In this document: positions 1 to 11,032 of the stretch, one piece after another
How positions within the stretch are numbered: position 1 is the stretch's first letter
Layout: the number at the start of each line of letters is the position of its first letter
Assembly (NCBI GenBank): GCA_963769255.1
Contig: CAVYKV010000001.1
Span: forward strand, 3,348,001 to 3,412,000
Reading direction: 5' to 3'
Source of the DNA: JAKACA01 sp963769255
GTDB taxonomy: Bacteria; Actinomycetota; Acidimicrobiia; Acidimicrobiales; Bog-793
DNA: 64,000 nt
Notes under the pieces: generated by a model
Seen by the model: only the letters and a program-made list of their open reading frames with translations
Databases searched by the model: none
Told to the model about the DNA's origin: nothing
Program-made: the position numbers and the translations under genes

Positions 1-499
1 TCGCCACCAGCTGCACGCTCATGCCGGCGCCGCGGGCGAGCTTGCCGCCGCCTCCCGGCCGCAGCTCGACGTTGTGGACGACCGATCCGACGGGGATGTA
101 GCGCATCGGCAGGGCGTTGCCGGGCCGGATGTCGGCTCCCTGTCCCGACTGCAGCATGTCGCCGACCGAGACACGGGCGGGCGCCAGGATGTAGCGCTTC
201 TCGCCGTCGACATAGTGCAACAGGGCGATGCGGGCGTTGCGGTTCGGGTCGTACTCGATGGCGGCAACCTTGGCGGGGACGCCGTCCTTGTCCCGCCGGA
301 AGTCGACGAGCCGGTACTGCTGCTTGTGGCCGCCGCCGCGGTGGCGGGCCGTCTTCCGGCCGTAGCTGTTGCGGCCGCCGGAGGCCGCCTTCGGGACGAC
401 GAGCGTCCGCTCGGGGCGGCTCTTCGTGATCTCGGAGAAGTCGGAGGCCGACTGGAAACGGCGTCCGGGGCTGGTCGGCTTGCGCTTGCGAAGTGCCAT
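1..499 (-). CDS. rplB: 50S ribosomal protein L2, 3' part missing at window edge
   Basis: The reading frame starts at the ATG at 499 and runs off the left edge after about 166 codons, so only the N-terminal 60% of L2 (normally about 275 residues) is present. L2 binds 23S rRNA near the peptidyl-transferase centre and is needed for subunit joining. The N-terminus MALRKRKPTSPGRRFQS and the later stretch GRKTARHRGGGHKQQYR are typical actinobacterial L2 sequence, followed by an RNA-binding OB-fold part. It lies 10 nt after rplW and is the fourth gene of the rplC-rplD-rplW-rplB run. The assignment is secure; the C-terminal domain cannot be judged from this window. Confidence 0.95.
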   Translation of the reverse strand, partial: MALRKRKPTSPGRRFQSASDFSEITKSRPERTLVVPKAASGGRNSYGRKTARHRGGGHKQQYRLVDFRRDKDGVPAKVAAIEYDPNRNARIALLHYVDGEKRYILAPARVSVGDMLQSGQGADIRPGNALPMRYIPVGSVVHNVELRPGGGGKLARGAGMSVQLVA

Positions 500-509
500 G
501 TCGTGTCCC

Positions 510-797
510 TCAGCCTTCGAACAACTCGATCTTGTCGTCACCGACGAGACGGACGATCGCTCGCTTCGTGTCGGGCTGCTTCCCGTAGCCCTGCATGCGG
601 CGCTGTCGCTTGCGCTTGCCCTTGCGGTTGAGCGTGTTGACGCTCGCCACGCGCACCCCGAAGGCGCTCTGCACGGCGTCGCGGATTTCGATCTTGTTCG
701 CCCGCCCGTCGACGACGAACACGTAGGTGCCCTCGTCCATGAGGGCGTAGGACTTCTCGGAGACGACGGGGCGTAGGAGGACCGCCTTCTCAGTCAC
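510..797 (-). CDS. rplW: 50S ribosomal protein L23
   Basis: A 95-residue protein of normal L23 length. L23 sits at the polypeptide exit tunnel of the large subunit and docks trigger factor and SRP. The family signature is visible as the N-terminal RPVVSEKSYALMD, the central DAVQSAFGVRVASVNTLN and the basic loop GKRKRQRRMQGYGKQPDTKR. Its start overlaps the end of rplD by 4 nt (ATGA), which indicates translational coupling within the ribosomal operon. Nothing in it is unusual. Confidence 0.97.
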   Translation of the reverse strand: MTEKAVLLRPVVSEKSYALMDEGTYVFVVDGRANKIEIRDAVQSAFGVRVASVNTLNRKGKRKRQRRMQGYGKQPDTKRAIVRLVGDDKIELFEG

Positions 798-1852
798 TTG
801 TCCTCCTTCTCGTCTTCGGTATCTTCGTCGTTTTCGTCTTCTTCGTCTTCGTCTTCGGCCTCAGTGACCGCTTCGGCCGTCGAGGACTCGGGCTCCGAAA
901 CGTCGCCCTCCTCCTCGTCGCCCGCCGCGTCCGCTCCTGCCTCGGTGACCGTCTCGACCTCGTCGGCGACCTCATCACCGGCGGAGGTCGAAGCGTGCTC
1001 GTCGGCGGCAGAGGAGGTGGTGGCGGTCTCGTCGGCGTCCGATGTGGCGTCGGCGGCGGCGCTGGAGTCGTCGCCGGCGACGGCTTCGTCGTCGGAGACG
1101 ACACCAGTGGCGCTCTCGTCCTCGGAAGCAACGTCAGCAGCGGCCTTCTTGGCACGAGGCTTGCGCTTCGGCTTGGGTGCCGACCCCTCGACGACAGTGA
1201 CCCCGCCGGGGACGCTCGATGTCGTGAACACGACCCAGTCGCTGGCGAGGACCTCGTAGGCGGTCAGCTGCGCCGCCTCGACGAGACGGACGTGGGGGAG
1301 GTTGCCGAAAGAGCGCTCGGCGAGGGTGTCCTCGCTCGTGAGCACCACGAGGATGCGGCCATCGATCTCGAGGGCGCCGAGGAGCTTGATGGCGTCCTTC
1401 GTCTTCGGCACCTCGAACGGCCAGGTATCGACGAGACGGAGCTTGCCCTCACGGTGTCGGTCCGACAGGGCCGAGAAGAGCGCCAGGCGGATCATCTTGC
1501 GAGGGGTGTGCTGGGCGTAGCTGCGGGGTTTCGGACCGAGGGCGACGCCACCGCCGGAGAATTGAGGAGCCCGGATGGTCCCCTGCCGGGCGCGGCCCGT
1601 GCCCTTTTGGCGGTAGGGCTTGGCGCCGCCGCCGCGGACCTCGGCCCGGGTCCGCGTGGACTGCGTGCCGGAGCGGCGTGCTGCCAGCTGCGCTGTCACG
1701 ACCTGGTGCATGAGCGGGACGTTGGGCGTCACGCCGAAGATGCCGGCGTCGAGCTCGACGGTGTCGATGACTTCGCCCTCGCCGTCGTGTCGCTCGAGCG
1801 TGACCTTCGCGGGGGCCGTCGTCTCGGTCGCCTCGGCGGTGTCGGTCGGCAT
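794..1852 (-). CDS. rplD: 50S ribosomal protein L4 with long acidic C-terminal tail
   Basis: Residues 1-223 are a complete L4, a 23S rRNA-binding protein that lines the exit tunnel. The tunnel loop is recognisable as GGGAKPYRQKGTGRARQGTI with the following RAPQFSGGG. After residue 223 the protein continues for about 130 residues, whereas the family usually ends near 205-220. The extension has a basic patch (PKPKRKPRAKKAAA, about residues 226-240) followed by more than 110 residues made almost only of Asp, Glu, Ala, Ser, Thr, Val and Gly, ending in a dense Asp/Glu run. The start used is ATG at 1852, next to the rplC stop; a GTG one codon upstream (1855) would give a 4-nt overlap instead. A similar tail is seen on L10 in this window. 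Confidence 0.95.
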   Translation of the reverse strand: MPTDTAEATETTAPAKVTLERHDGEGEVIDTVELDAGIFGVTPNVPLMHQVVTAQLAARRSGTQSTRTRAEVRGGGAKPYRQKGTGRARQGTIRAPQFSGGGVALGPKPRSYAQHTPRKMIRLALFSALSDRHREGKLRLVDTWPFEVPKTKDAIKLLGALEIDGRILVVLTSEDTLAERSFGNLPHVRLVEAAQLTAYEVLASDWVVFTTSSVPGGVTVVEGSAPKPKRKPRAKKAAADVASEDESATGVVSDDEAVAGDDSSAAADATSDADETATTSSAADEHASTSAGDEVADEVETVTEAGADAAGDEEEGDVSEPESSTAEAVTEAEDEDEEDENDEDTEDEKEDK

Positions 1853-2493
1853 CACTTCCCTGCCTTCACGGCGTTGCGGATGAGGACCATGCCGCCCCGC
1901 GGCCCGGGGACGGCGCCCTTCACGAGGATGATCTCGCGCTCGGGGTCGGTCTCGACGACCTCGAGGTTGAGGGTGGTGACCCGACTGGCGCCGAGGCGGC
2001 CGGCCATGCGGGTGCCCTTGAACACACGGGCAGGGGTGGCGCAGCCGCCGATGGAGCCCGGAGAGCGGTGCTTCTTGTGGTTGCCGTGGGCGGCGCCCTG
2101 GCCCTTGAAGTTGTGACGCTTCATGCCGCCGGCGAAGCCCTTGCCCTTCGAGATGGCGGTGACGTCGATCTTGTCGCCGGCCGAAAGGATGCCGGCATCG
2201 ATCTCCTGGCCGACCTCGTAACCGCTCGTGTCCTCCAGCCGCAGCTCCACGAGGTGCTTACCCGGCTCGACGCCGGCGCTCGTGAAAACGCCCGTCTCCG
2301 GCTTGTTGATGAGCGAAGCACGCTTGCGGCCGTAGGTCACCTGGAGGGCTGAGTAGCCGGCCCCCTCCGGTGTCTTCACGGCAACCACGCGCACGGGCGC
2401 GACTTTGACGACGGTCACGGGTACGACGCGCTGCGCCTCGTCCCAGACCTGGGTCATGCCGACTTTCTCGCCGACGATCGCCTTCGTGGCCAT
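1852..2493 (-). CDS. rplC: 50S ribosomal protein L3
   Basis: A 213-residue L3, which helps organise the peptidyl-transferase centre through its long loop. The diagnostic N-terminus (MATKAIVGEKVGMTQVWDE) and the loop region (KGKGFAGGMKRHNFKGQGAAHGNHKKHRSPGSIGG, spanning about residues 120-155) are present. I chose the ATG at 2493 because the homologous N-terminus begins there and AAAGGG lies 12 nt upstream; an in-frame ATG at 2505 would place that AAAGGG with no spacing. The gene is first in its transcript because rpsJ, normally directly upstream, is 3.5 kb away. Its stop overlaps the rplD start. Confidence 0.96.
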   Translation of the reverse strand: MATKAIVGEKVGMTQVWDEAQRVVPVTVVKVAPVRVVAVKTPEGAGYSALQVTYGRKRASLINKPETGVFTSAGVEPGKHLVELRLEDTSGYEVGQEIDAGILSAGDKIDVTAISKGKGFAGGMKRHNFKGQGAAHGNHKKHRSPGSIGGCATPARVFKGTRMAGRLGASRVTTLNLEVVETDPEREIILVKGAVPGPRGGMVLIRNAVKAGK

Positions 2494-2605
2494 CTCGAGT
2501 GCCATCCCTTTGCTGTGTTGTGCAGGCGTGACCTGTCCGGGGAGCGGCACACGACGCCGGTACGGAGACCGACTGCTTCGCGCGCACGACCCGGGCGAGG
2601 GTGTA

Positions 2606-2651
2606 ACCCATTCGTGCAGACGCTCCGTCCGGGCGAGCCAAGACGGAGCGT
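2606..2651. promoter_or_regulatory. Hairpin in the rplC leader
   Basis: Within the 240-nt leader in front of rplC, 2621-2629 and 2642-2650 form a perfect 9-bp inverted repeat (CGCTCCGTC / GACGGAGCG) around a 12-nt loop. An additional A-T pair extends the stem to 10 bp. On the plus strand it is followed by TTCTTT. S10-type operons in other bacteria often carry a leader structure that L4 binds, so an autoregulatory role is possible, but only the inverted repeat is seen. The 14 nt before it (2606-2619) match 55376-55389 at 13 positions. Confidence 0.45.
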
Positions 2652-2733
2652 TCTTTCGGTTGCCGGAAGGTCCCCCGTGCTGGGGCGCTCCCGGACGTCA
2701 GGACTTCGGGCACGATGCCCAACTTCGGCAGAG

Positions 2734-2739
2734 ACTATA
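2734..2739 (-). promoter_or_regulatory. Candidate -10 box of the rplC operon promoter
   Basis: Read on the minus strand the sequence is TGCTATAGTC, an extended -10 (TGn followed by TATAGT) about 240 nt upstream of rplC. The same TATAGTC occurs upstream of rpsL at 10889-10894. No clear -35 hexamer accompanies it. This supports independent transcription of rplC-rplD-rplW-rplB, as needed if the genes inserted upstream have broken the usual S10 operon. Confidence 0.5.
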
Positions 2740-2891
2740 GCAGGACTCTTACGGCCGGCGAGCAGGCCGGGACTGCCTCCGGAGGCTATCCGGCGGCGGT
2801 CCGCCGCTCTCTTTGGAAGCGGCGAAGTTGGCCCCCACCGGACCGCTCGTCTCGTCGCGGCGCGGCGCCTTCCCCTGCGCCCCTGGGACGG

Positions 2892-2897
2892 GATACT
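2892..2897 (+). promoter_or_regulatory. -10-like box for leaderless start at 2904
   Basis: GATACT lies exactly 6 nt upstream of the GTG start at 2904, with no Shine-Dalgarno sequence between them. The same hexamer and spacing precede the gene at 51181. The arrangement is that of a leaderless transcript. Confidence 0.45.
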
Positions 2898-2903
2898 GGT
2901 GGC

Positions 2904-3941
2904 GTGGCCGACCAGCCGCCCCTCACGACGCTGCTCTCCTGGGTGTGGATCGCCCACGTCATCGAGGCCGACAATGCCTTCGAGGTGCAGGGTGCCGCCC
3001 GCGTCGGGCGGCGCTTCCGCATCTCGTACGCCATGTGGGCGAACGGCTTGCGCCTCGTCGACGAGGAGGGCGTCACGGTCGGCGAGCTGCACCGTCGTGC
3101 CGGCGCCGCCTGCAACATCGCCGGACTCGAGCGGTGGGGCTGGATCCGCGTCGGCGACGCAAGCGCTGGTCGGCGGGCCGGCTACGGCACCCACGCGGGC
3201 GTGAAGCCGGACACCGTCCTTCGCCCCACCCGTGGGGGCAGCTACGCACGCCGCCTGTGGTCGCGCGTCGTGGCCGAGGTCGAACAGCGGTGGCGGGCCC
3301 GATTCGGCGGCGGCGTGATCGACGCACTGCGCCAGGCCGCCGCTCTCGAATCGCCGATGCCGTGGGCGGTGCCGGAGGTGCACCCGTCGGATGGGTTTCG
3401 TACCCATGTGAGCTACGGTGCGGCCGGAGGGGGCGCCCCACTCGTCGCGCTCATCGCCCAACGCCTGACGGCCTTCACCGTCGAGCACGAGCGGGAGTCG
3501 TCGTTCTCCCTTCCCCTCGGCGCCAACCTCCTGCGGGCGGTCGGTTCCGACCTCGTGCGGATGCGCGATCTGCCGATGCTGACGGGGGTGTCGAAGGAGG
3601 GCGTCGCCATGGCCACCGGGTTCCTCGGACGGCACCGCAGCAGCCGTGAGGGGCGCGAGGGGGCGAACCGGACGATCCAGCTGACGGAGCGGGGGCTCGC
3701 CGCCCTCGACGACTACCGCCGCCGGATCGTCCTACCGGCCGACGAGCCCCTGCGTGGCGCCCTGTCGGTCGTCCTCGAGCAGGGCGAGGCCCTCTCGGCC
3801 TGCTTCGCACCTCCCGACGGCTGCTGGCGGGGCGAGAAGCCCTACCTCACCCAGACGCGACGGCTGATGGCCGACCCGACCGGGACGATGCCCTGGCACC
3901 CGATGGTGCTGCATCGTGGGGGCTGGCCCGACGGCAGCTGA
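2904..3941 (+). CDS. Protein with two MarR-like winged-helix regions
   Basis: A 345-residue protein. Two segments look like MarR-family winged helices. In the first (about residues 30-80) a helix-turn-helix (VTVGELHRRAGAACNIAGLE) runs into RWGWIRVG. In the second, about residues 225-275, LPMLTGVSKEGVAMATGFL is followed by RTIQLTERGLAALDDYR. MarR proteins normally have one such domain and dimerise, so this may act as a monomeric pseudo-dimer; its target is unknown. The frame stays open upstream to 2715, but GTG at 2904 was chosen because the upstream residues look non-coding and a -10-like GATACT sits 6 nt before it. The gene stands between rplC and rpsJ, faces the opposite way, and converges with the MFS transporter 16 nt downstream. 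Confidence 0.7.
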   Translation: MADQPPLTTLLSWVWIAHVIEADNAFEVQGAARVGRRFRISYAMWANGLRLVDEEGVTVGELHRRAGAACNIAGLERWGWIRVGDASAGRRAGYGTHAGVKPDTVLRPTRGGSYARRLWSRVVAEVEQRWRARFGGGVIDALRQAAALESPMPWAVPEVHPSDGFRTHVSYGAAGGGAPLVALIAQRLTAFTVEHERESSFSLPLGANLLRAVGSDLVRMRDLPMLTGVSKEGVAMATGFLGRHRSSREGREGANRTIQLTERGLAALDDYRRRIVLPADEPLRGALSVVLEQGEALSACFAPPDGCWRGEKPYLTQTRRLMADPTGTMPWHPMVLHRGGWPDGS

Positions 3942-3957
3942 GAGCGTTGCTTGTCGG

Positions 3958-5160
3958 TCAAGGCTTCGCCGGGCGGAACGAGCCGGCCACGGCGAAGGCG
4001 ACGAGGAGGAAGCCGGCCGGAAGCCAGAGGGCGTGCAGGAGCCCCGTGGAGTCGGCCAGGAGACCGATGACCGGAGGTGAGGCGAGGTTGGCCGAGTACC
4101 CCATGGACCCCACGACGCTGAGTCGGGCGACCTCGTTCGACCCGCCTTCGGCCGCAGCCGACATGCCGAGCGGGAAGCCCATCGAGACACCCACCGACCA
4201 CAGGAGCACGCCGAACAGGACGATCCAGGGGCTGCGGCCGACGATGAAGAGCGCCACGCCGAGCACGCCGAGGGCGGTCGTGAGCCGGACGGAGAGGACG
4301 CGGCCGAGGTGGTCGACGACGCGACCGGCGAAGATGCGGGTGATGCCCTCGCCGGCGGCGAAGGCGGCGAAGAAGAGGGCTGCGACGGCCGCCGTCTCGC
4401 CGTGATCGTTGCGGACGGCGAGCGTCAGCCAGCTGTTGGCGGAGCCTTCGGCGACCTCGGCGCCGAACATGACGAGGCCGATCAACAAGAGGCGGCGGTC
4501 CGTCCAGCAGGCGAGCCACTGGCGCAGCCGCTCGGCCCGCCCTTCCCGCCGCTGCTCGTCGGTCGGGCGGGAGCCGGCGGGGATCGACGGGGAGAGGCCG
4601 AGCGCCAACACGGCGATGAGGACGGCCTCGCCGATGAATTGTGCGGCCGGGGTGATGCCGAGGGCGGCGCAGCCCGCGCCGATGCCGGCGCCGACGGCCG
4701 TCCCGATCGACCAGGCGGCGTGCATGCGGGGCATGAGGGTGCGGCCGGCGGCGCGCTCGTTGGCCGACCCCTCCACGTTGATGAGGACGTCGAAGACGCC
4801 GATGCCGAGACCGAGGGCGGCGAGGGCGGCTCCCAGAAGGGGGACGGAGCGCAGCGAGACGGCCACTCCCATGACCACGAGGGCGACAGCGATGAGGAGG
4901 GGTGCCGCCGTCACGGCGCGGCGGCTGCCCAGCCGGTGATGCACCGGCGTGGAGGCCACGAGGCCGGTCATGGCGCCCACGCTCACGCAGGCGAGCAGCA
5001 GCCCGATCGTCCCGGTCGTGACGCCGAGCTCCGTCTTGAGCGCCGGCAGCCGCGGCCCGAACGTGCCGACCGTGATCCCGCCCACGCTGAAGCCGGCGAT
5101 GACGGCCCGCCGCCAGCGATCAAGTGCGTGACCGTTGAGGGCGGCGGGTGGGTCGGTCAC
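3958..5160 (-). CDS. MFS transporter
   Basis: About 400 residues with roughly twelve hydrophobic segments, the size and pattern of the major facilitator superfamily. The first helix region reads AVIAGFSVGGITVGTFGPRL and the first cytoplasmic loop carries HHRLGSRRAV, a variant of the conserved GxLxDRxGRR motif; a second such motif (GRVVDHLGRVLS) begins the C-terminal half. The overall pattern resembles fucose-permease-like and YbjJ-type MFS proteins, but the substrate cannot be inferred. The start is uncertain: GTG at 5160 is used, and an in-frame GTG at 5205 would add 15 residues. Neither has a convincing ribosome-binding site. The gene sits in the island that separates rplC from rpsJ. Confidence 0.8.
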   Translation of the reverse strand: MTDPPAALNGHALDRWRRAVIAGFSVGGITVGTFGPRLPALKTELGVTTGTIGLLLACVSVGAMTGLVASTPVHHRLGSRRAVTAAPLLIAVALVVMGVAVSLRSVPLLGAALAALGLGIGVFDVLINVEGSANERAAGRTLMPRMHAAWSIGTAVGAGIGAGCAALGITPAAQFIGEAVLIAVLALGLSPSIPAGSRPTDEQRREGRAERLRQWLACWTDRRLLLIGLVMFGAEVAEGSANSWLTLAVRNDHGETAAVAALFFAAFAAGEGITRIFAGRVVDHLGRVLSVRLTTALGVLGVALFIVGRSPWIVLFGVLLWSVGVSMGFPLGMSAAAEGGSNEVARLSVVGSMGYSANLASPPVIGLLADSTGLLHALWLPAGFLLVAFAVAGSFRPAKP

Positions 5161-5360
5161 GTCATCGCCCGCGCCCGGAACACCCCAGGGCACGAGCACG
5201 AACACAGGTGGGAGAACGGTCTCATGGGCGTTGCCCGAAGTTAGGCGCCACCGGGAAGTGGCCTGCGGACCCCGTTGACGGCAGGGGGCGCGAGAATTGT
5301 GTTGGCGCCACCGATGACTTCTTCCTCGAGCTGCTCGAGGCGCCCAAGGAGATGATGGCG

Positions 5361-6014
5361 ATGCCTCGGCGAGCTGTCAGAACGGCAAAGTGGGCGTTCG
5401 TCCTGCTGGCATCCGTCGGTCTCATCGCAGGGTGCAGCCGGGGGTCCGCAACGCCAAGCACGGCCGGTTCGCACCCGACAACGCTGACAACCTCGACGGT
5501 GTCGACAACGTCGACGACCGCACTCAGCGCTTCCGGCGCCTGCTTCACGGGAGGACTGGCCCTCAGCGCCTCGCCGTCGAACACCATCGCCCGGCAGCTC
5601 ATCACGTTGAGGGTCACTGGTCGCGAAGAAGCGCGTTACGTACAGGGCGGGTCGTGGGGAAGCGTCGCAGCGCGGCAAAACGGACAGTGGCAGGTCGTCT
5701 ACGACGTGTCCGACGGTCCGATCGGAACGGGAGCCTGGCGGGTGGACATTCCTGCCGCGAGTGCCCCCGCCCTTGCAGGAGTGGGTCTCGCCGACGTCCC
5801 CGTCAGTGTTCGCGTGCCCCCGCTCCCGCCGGGGACCTACGAGGTGCAGCTCACGGACGAGGTTCGAGGTCCGGGACCGCCTCCTGTGCGCCACCATCCG
5901 AGTGAGGTGACGACCCGGGCGGGCGAAGCATTCTCGTCGCGCTGCGGAGGCGCCGACACGACCAGGCTTCTGCCGCGGCCGGTGCAGCGCCCTGACCTGG
6001 GGTTTGCTGCTTAG
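5361..6014 (+). CDS. Secreted lipoprotein of unknown function
   Basis: A 217-residue protein starting with a lipoprotein signal: MPRRAVRTAKW, a hydrophobic stretch, and the lipobox LIAGC with the lipidated Cys at residue 25. A Ser/Thr-rich linker (residues about 26-55) follows, then a domain of about 120 residues that looks like an immunoglobulin-type beta sandwich (LITLRVTGREEARYVQ, GAWRVDIPA, LPPGTYEVQLTDE). The start is fixed by AAGGAG at 5346-5351, 9 nt before the ATG. The stop TAG (6012-6014) overlaps the rpsJ stop on the other strand, so the two genes share their last bases. No function can be assigned. Confidence 0.75.
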   Translation: MPRRAVRTAKWAFVLLASVGLIAGCSRGSATPSTAGSHPTTLTTSTVSTTSTTALSASGACFTGGLALSASPSNTIARQLITLRVTGREEARYVQGGSWGSVAARQNGQWQVVYDVSDGPIGTGAWRVDIPAASAPALAGVGLADVPVSVRVPPLPPGTYEVQLTDEVRGPGPPPVRHHPSEVTTRAGEAFSSRCGGADTTRLLPRPVQRPDLGFAA

Positions 6015-6334
6015 GTAGTTATCTTGATCTCGATGTCCACGCCGGCGGGGAGGTCGAGCCGCTGGAGGGCGTCGACTGTCTTCGGCGTGTGCTCCACGAT
6101 GTCGACGAGGCGCTTGTGGATGCGCATCTCGAAGTGCTCGCGGCTGTCCTTGTGCTTGTGGGGTGAGCGGATCACCGTGTAGCGGTGCTTCTCGGTCGGC
6201 AACGGCACCGGGCCGCGCACCTTCGCCTGGGTCCGGAGGACCGTGTCCACGATCTTCTTCGTCGACTGGTCGATGATCTCGTGGTCGTAGGCCTTGAGAC
6301 GAATCCGGATCCGTTGACGAGGGCTTTCAGCCAT
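6011..6334 (-). CDS. rpsJ: 30S ribosomal protein S10
   Basis: A 107-residue S10, also the NusE transcription factor that links the ribosome to NusG and RNA polymerase. Conserved parts include RIRLKAYDHEIIDQSTKKIV, GPVPLPTEKHRYTVIRSPHK and the C-terminal LDLPAGVDIEIKIT. The gene lies 18 nt after tuf and is the last gene of the str operon. The genes that normally follow it (rplC onward) are displaced by 3.5 kb. Its TAA stop (6013-6011) overlaps the TAG of the convergent lipoprotein gene. Confidence 0.98.
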   Translation of the reverse strand: MAESPRQRIRIRLKAYDHEIIDQSTKKIVDTVLRTQAKVRGPVPLPTEKHRYTVIRSPHKHKDSREHFEMRIHKRLVDIVEHTPKTVDALQRLDLPAGVDIEIKITT

Positions 6335-6352
6335 GGCGCCGTTGCCCGACCG

Positions 6353-7540
<1,188 letters not shown>

Positions 7541-7704
7541 TGGTGCCGACCGCTCCGTTTTGCTCCTGGCGACGCCCCATGGCGCCGCACTCTCTTGTCT
7601 GCTGTGATCGTTGGGACCGGGCGTCCGAGCGGGTCAACCCGCCCGGCAATCCGGGCTCGCTCCGTCGGATCGGGCGCTGGGCCTTCTCCGTCGGCGCAAC
7701 TCGA

Positions 7705-9795
<2,091 letters not shown>

Positions 9796-9972
9796 CTGTC
9801 GGTCTTCTTCTCGTGTCGTGCGCTTCAGTCGGCGTTGCTCTCGGTCGGTGGCGGCGCGCAGGTCGGCGGGACCGGTGCCGGCGCTGGCGGCCTCCGGTCG
9901 TTGCCGAGACGGGAGGGTGCGGAGTCGCCGCCGACGCGGCCCCGGCTCTGCCCTACCCGGCAGCGCCTATGA

Positions 9973-10443
9973 CTACCAGCGGTAGTGGGCGAATGCCTTG
10001 TTCGATTCCGCCATCTTGTGCATGTCCTCCCGGCGCTTGACGGCGGCGCCGATGCCGTTCGAGGCATCGAGGATCTCGTTGGCCAGCTTGAGGGCCATCG
10101 TGCGCTCGCGGCGCTGGCGGGCGTAGTTCGTCAGCCAGCGGATCGAGAGCGTCGTCGCCCGCCGCGGCCGGACCTCGACGGGGACCTGGTAGGTGGCACC
10201 ACCCACTCGCCGGCTCTTCACCTCCAGCTCCGGACGGGTGTTGTCCAGTGCCCGCTTGAGCGTCTGGATCGGGTCGGAGCCCGTCTTCTCCCGTACCACC
10301 TCGAGGGCGTCGTACACGATGCTCTCGGCCAGCGACCGCTTGCCCCGCGAGAGGATGCGGTTGACGAGCTGGGTGACGAGGAGGGACCGGTACACCGGGT
10401 CCGGAATGAGCTCGCGCCGGGGCGGGGGGCCGTTACGAGGCAA
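9973..10443 (-). CDS. rpsG: 30S ribosomal protein S7
   Basis: A 156-residue S7, the primary 16S rRNA 3'-domain binder that nucleates assembly of the small-subunit head. Typical sequence includes PDPVYRSLLVTQLVNRILSR (the N-terminal part without the leading residues), the DNTRPELEVKSRRVGGATYQ region and the C-terminal KRREDMHKMAESNKAFAHYRW. It begins one base after the rpsL stop, as in most str operons. Confidence 0.97.
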   Translation of the reverse strand: MPRNGPPPRRELIPDPVYRSLLVTQLVNRILSRGKRSLAESIVYDALEVVREKTGSDPIQTLKRALDNTRPELEVKSRRVGGATYQVPVEVRPRRATTLSIRWLTNYARQRRERTMALKLANEILDASNGIGAAVKRREDMHKMAESNKAFAHYRW

Positions 10444-10444
10444 C

Positions 10445-10816
10445 CTAGGACTCCTTCTTCGTGCCGTAGCGGCTGCGCGCCTGGGCGCGGTCGCGGACGC
10501 CGGAGGTGTCGAGAGTGCCGCGGACGATCTTGTAGCGGACGCCCGGGAGGTCCTTCACCCGGCCGCCGCGCACGAGCACGATCGAGTGCTCCTGCAGGTT
10601 GTGTCCGACGCCCGGGATGAAAGCGGTGACCTCGACGCCGCTCGTGAGCCGCACGCGGGCCACCTTGCGGAGGGCGGAGTTCGGCTTCTTCGGCGTCGTC
10701 GTGTAGACGCGCGTGCAGACCCCCCGTCGTTGCGGGGCACCCTTCAGTGCAGGTGTCTTGGTCTTCGTCCTCGGGGTCTCCCGACCTTTTCGGACGAGCT
10801 GAGCGATGGTGGGCAC
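10445..10816 (-). CDS. rpsL: 30S ribosomal protein S12
   Basis: A 123-residue S12, part of the decoding centre. The loops where streptomycin resistance changes occur are wild type: TTTPKKPNSALRKVARVRL keeps the lysine equivalent to K43, and GGRVKDLPGVRYKIVRG keeps the lysine equivalent to K88. It is the first gene of rpsL-rpsG-fusA-tuf-rpsJ, with a TATAGT box about 75 nt upstream. Confidence 0.98.
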   Translation of the reverse strand: MPTIAQLVRKGRETPRTKTKTPALKGAPQRRGVCTRVYTTTPKKPNSALRKVARVRLTSGVEVTAFIPGVGHNLQEHSIVLVRGGRVKDLPGVRYKIVRGTLDTSGVRDRAQARSRYGTKKES

Positions 10817-10888
10817 GCGAATCCTCTTGCAGTTCGTTCGCCGTAGGGGTACCCAAGGCGCGAAATGCCTTCCCGCCTGGGCATCACG

Positions 10889-10894
10889 ACTATA
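10889..10894 (-). promoter_or_regulatory. Candidate -10 box of the str operon
   Basis: Minus-strand GGTATAGTCGTGATG contains TATAGT about 75 nt upstream of the rpsL ATG. The TATAGTC core is identical to the one proposed for rplC. No good -35 is evident. The rest of the 10817-11032 gap holds no gene that I can see. Confidence 0.45.
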
Positions 10895-11032
10895 CCACCG
10901 CTACCGCCGGAACCCGCCACCCGGGACCGGGAACCGGGCCGGGGCGGGAGACCGGCCGGCATGAGCCGAGCGGAACGGATCAGGAAACGCTCGGCCCATA
11001 CCGACTCCACGCGACCGGGTCTGCCCACCCGG

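Noticed and set aside
2606..2651. A full third copy of the 50-nt palindromic element
   Set aside because: Only 14 nt at one end match; the core GTTTTGAGG and the other end are absent. It is kept as a possible half-copy only.
2904..6014. Island between rplC and rpsJ as a mobile element
   Set aside because: No integrase, transposase, tRNA border or flanking repeats; codon use and GC resemble the surroundings.
7541..7704. Separate tuf promoter (TTGACC with a weak AACGAT)
   Set aside because: The spacing is 19 nt and the -10 is poor. Not supported well enough for a feature.
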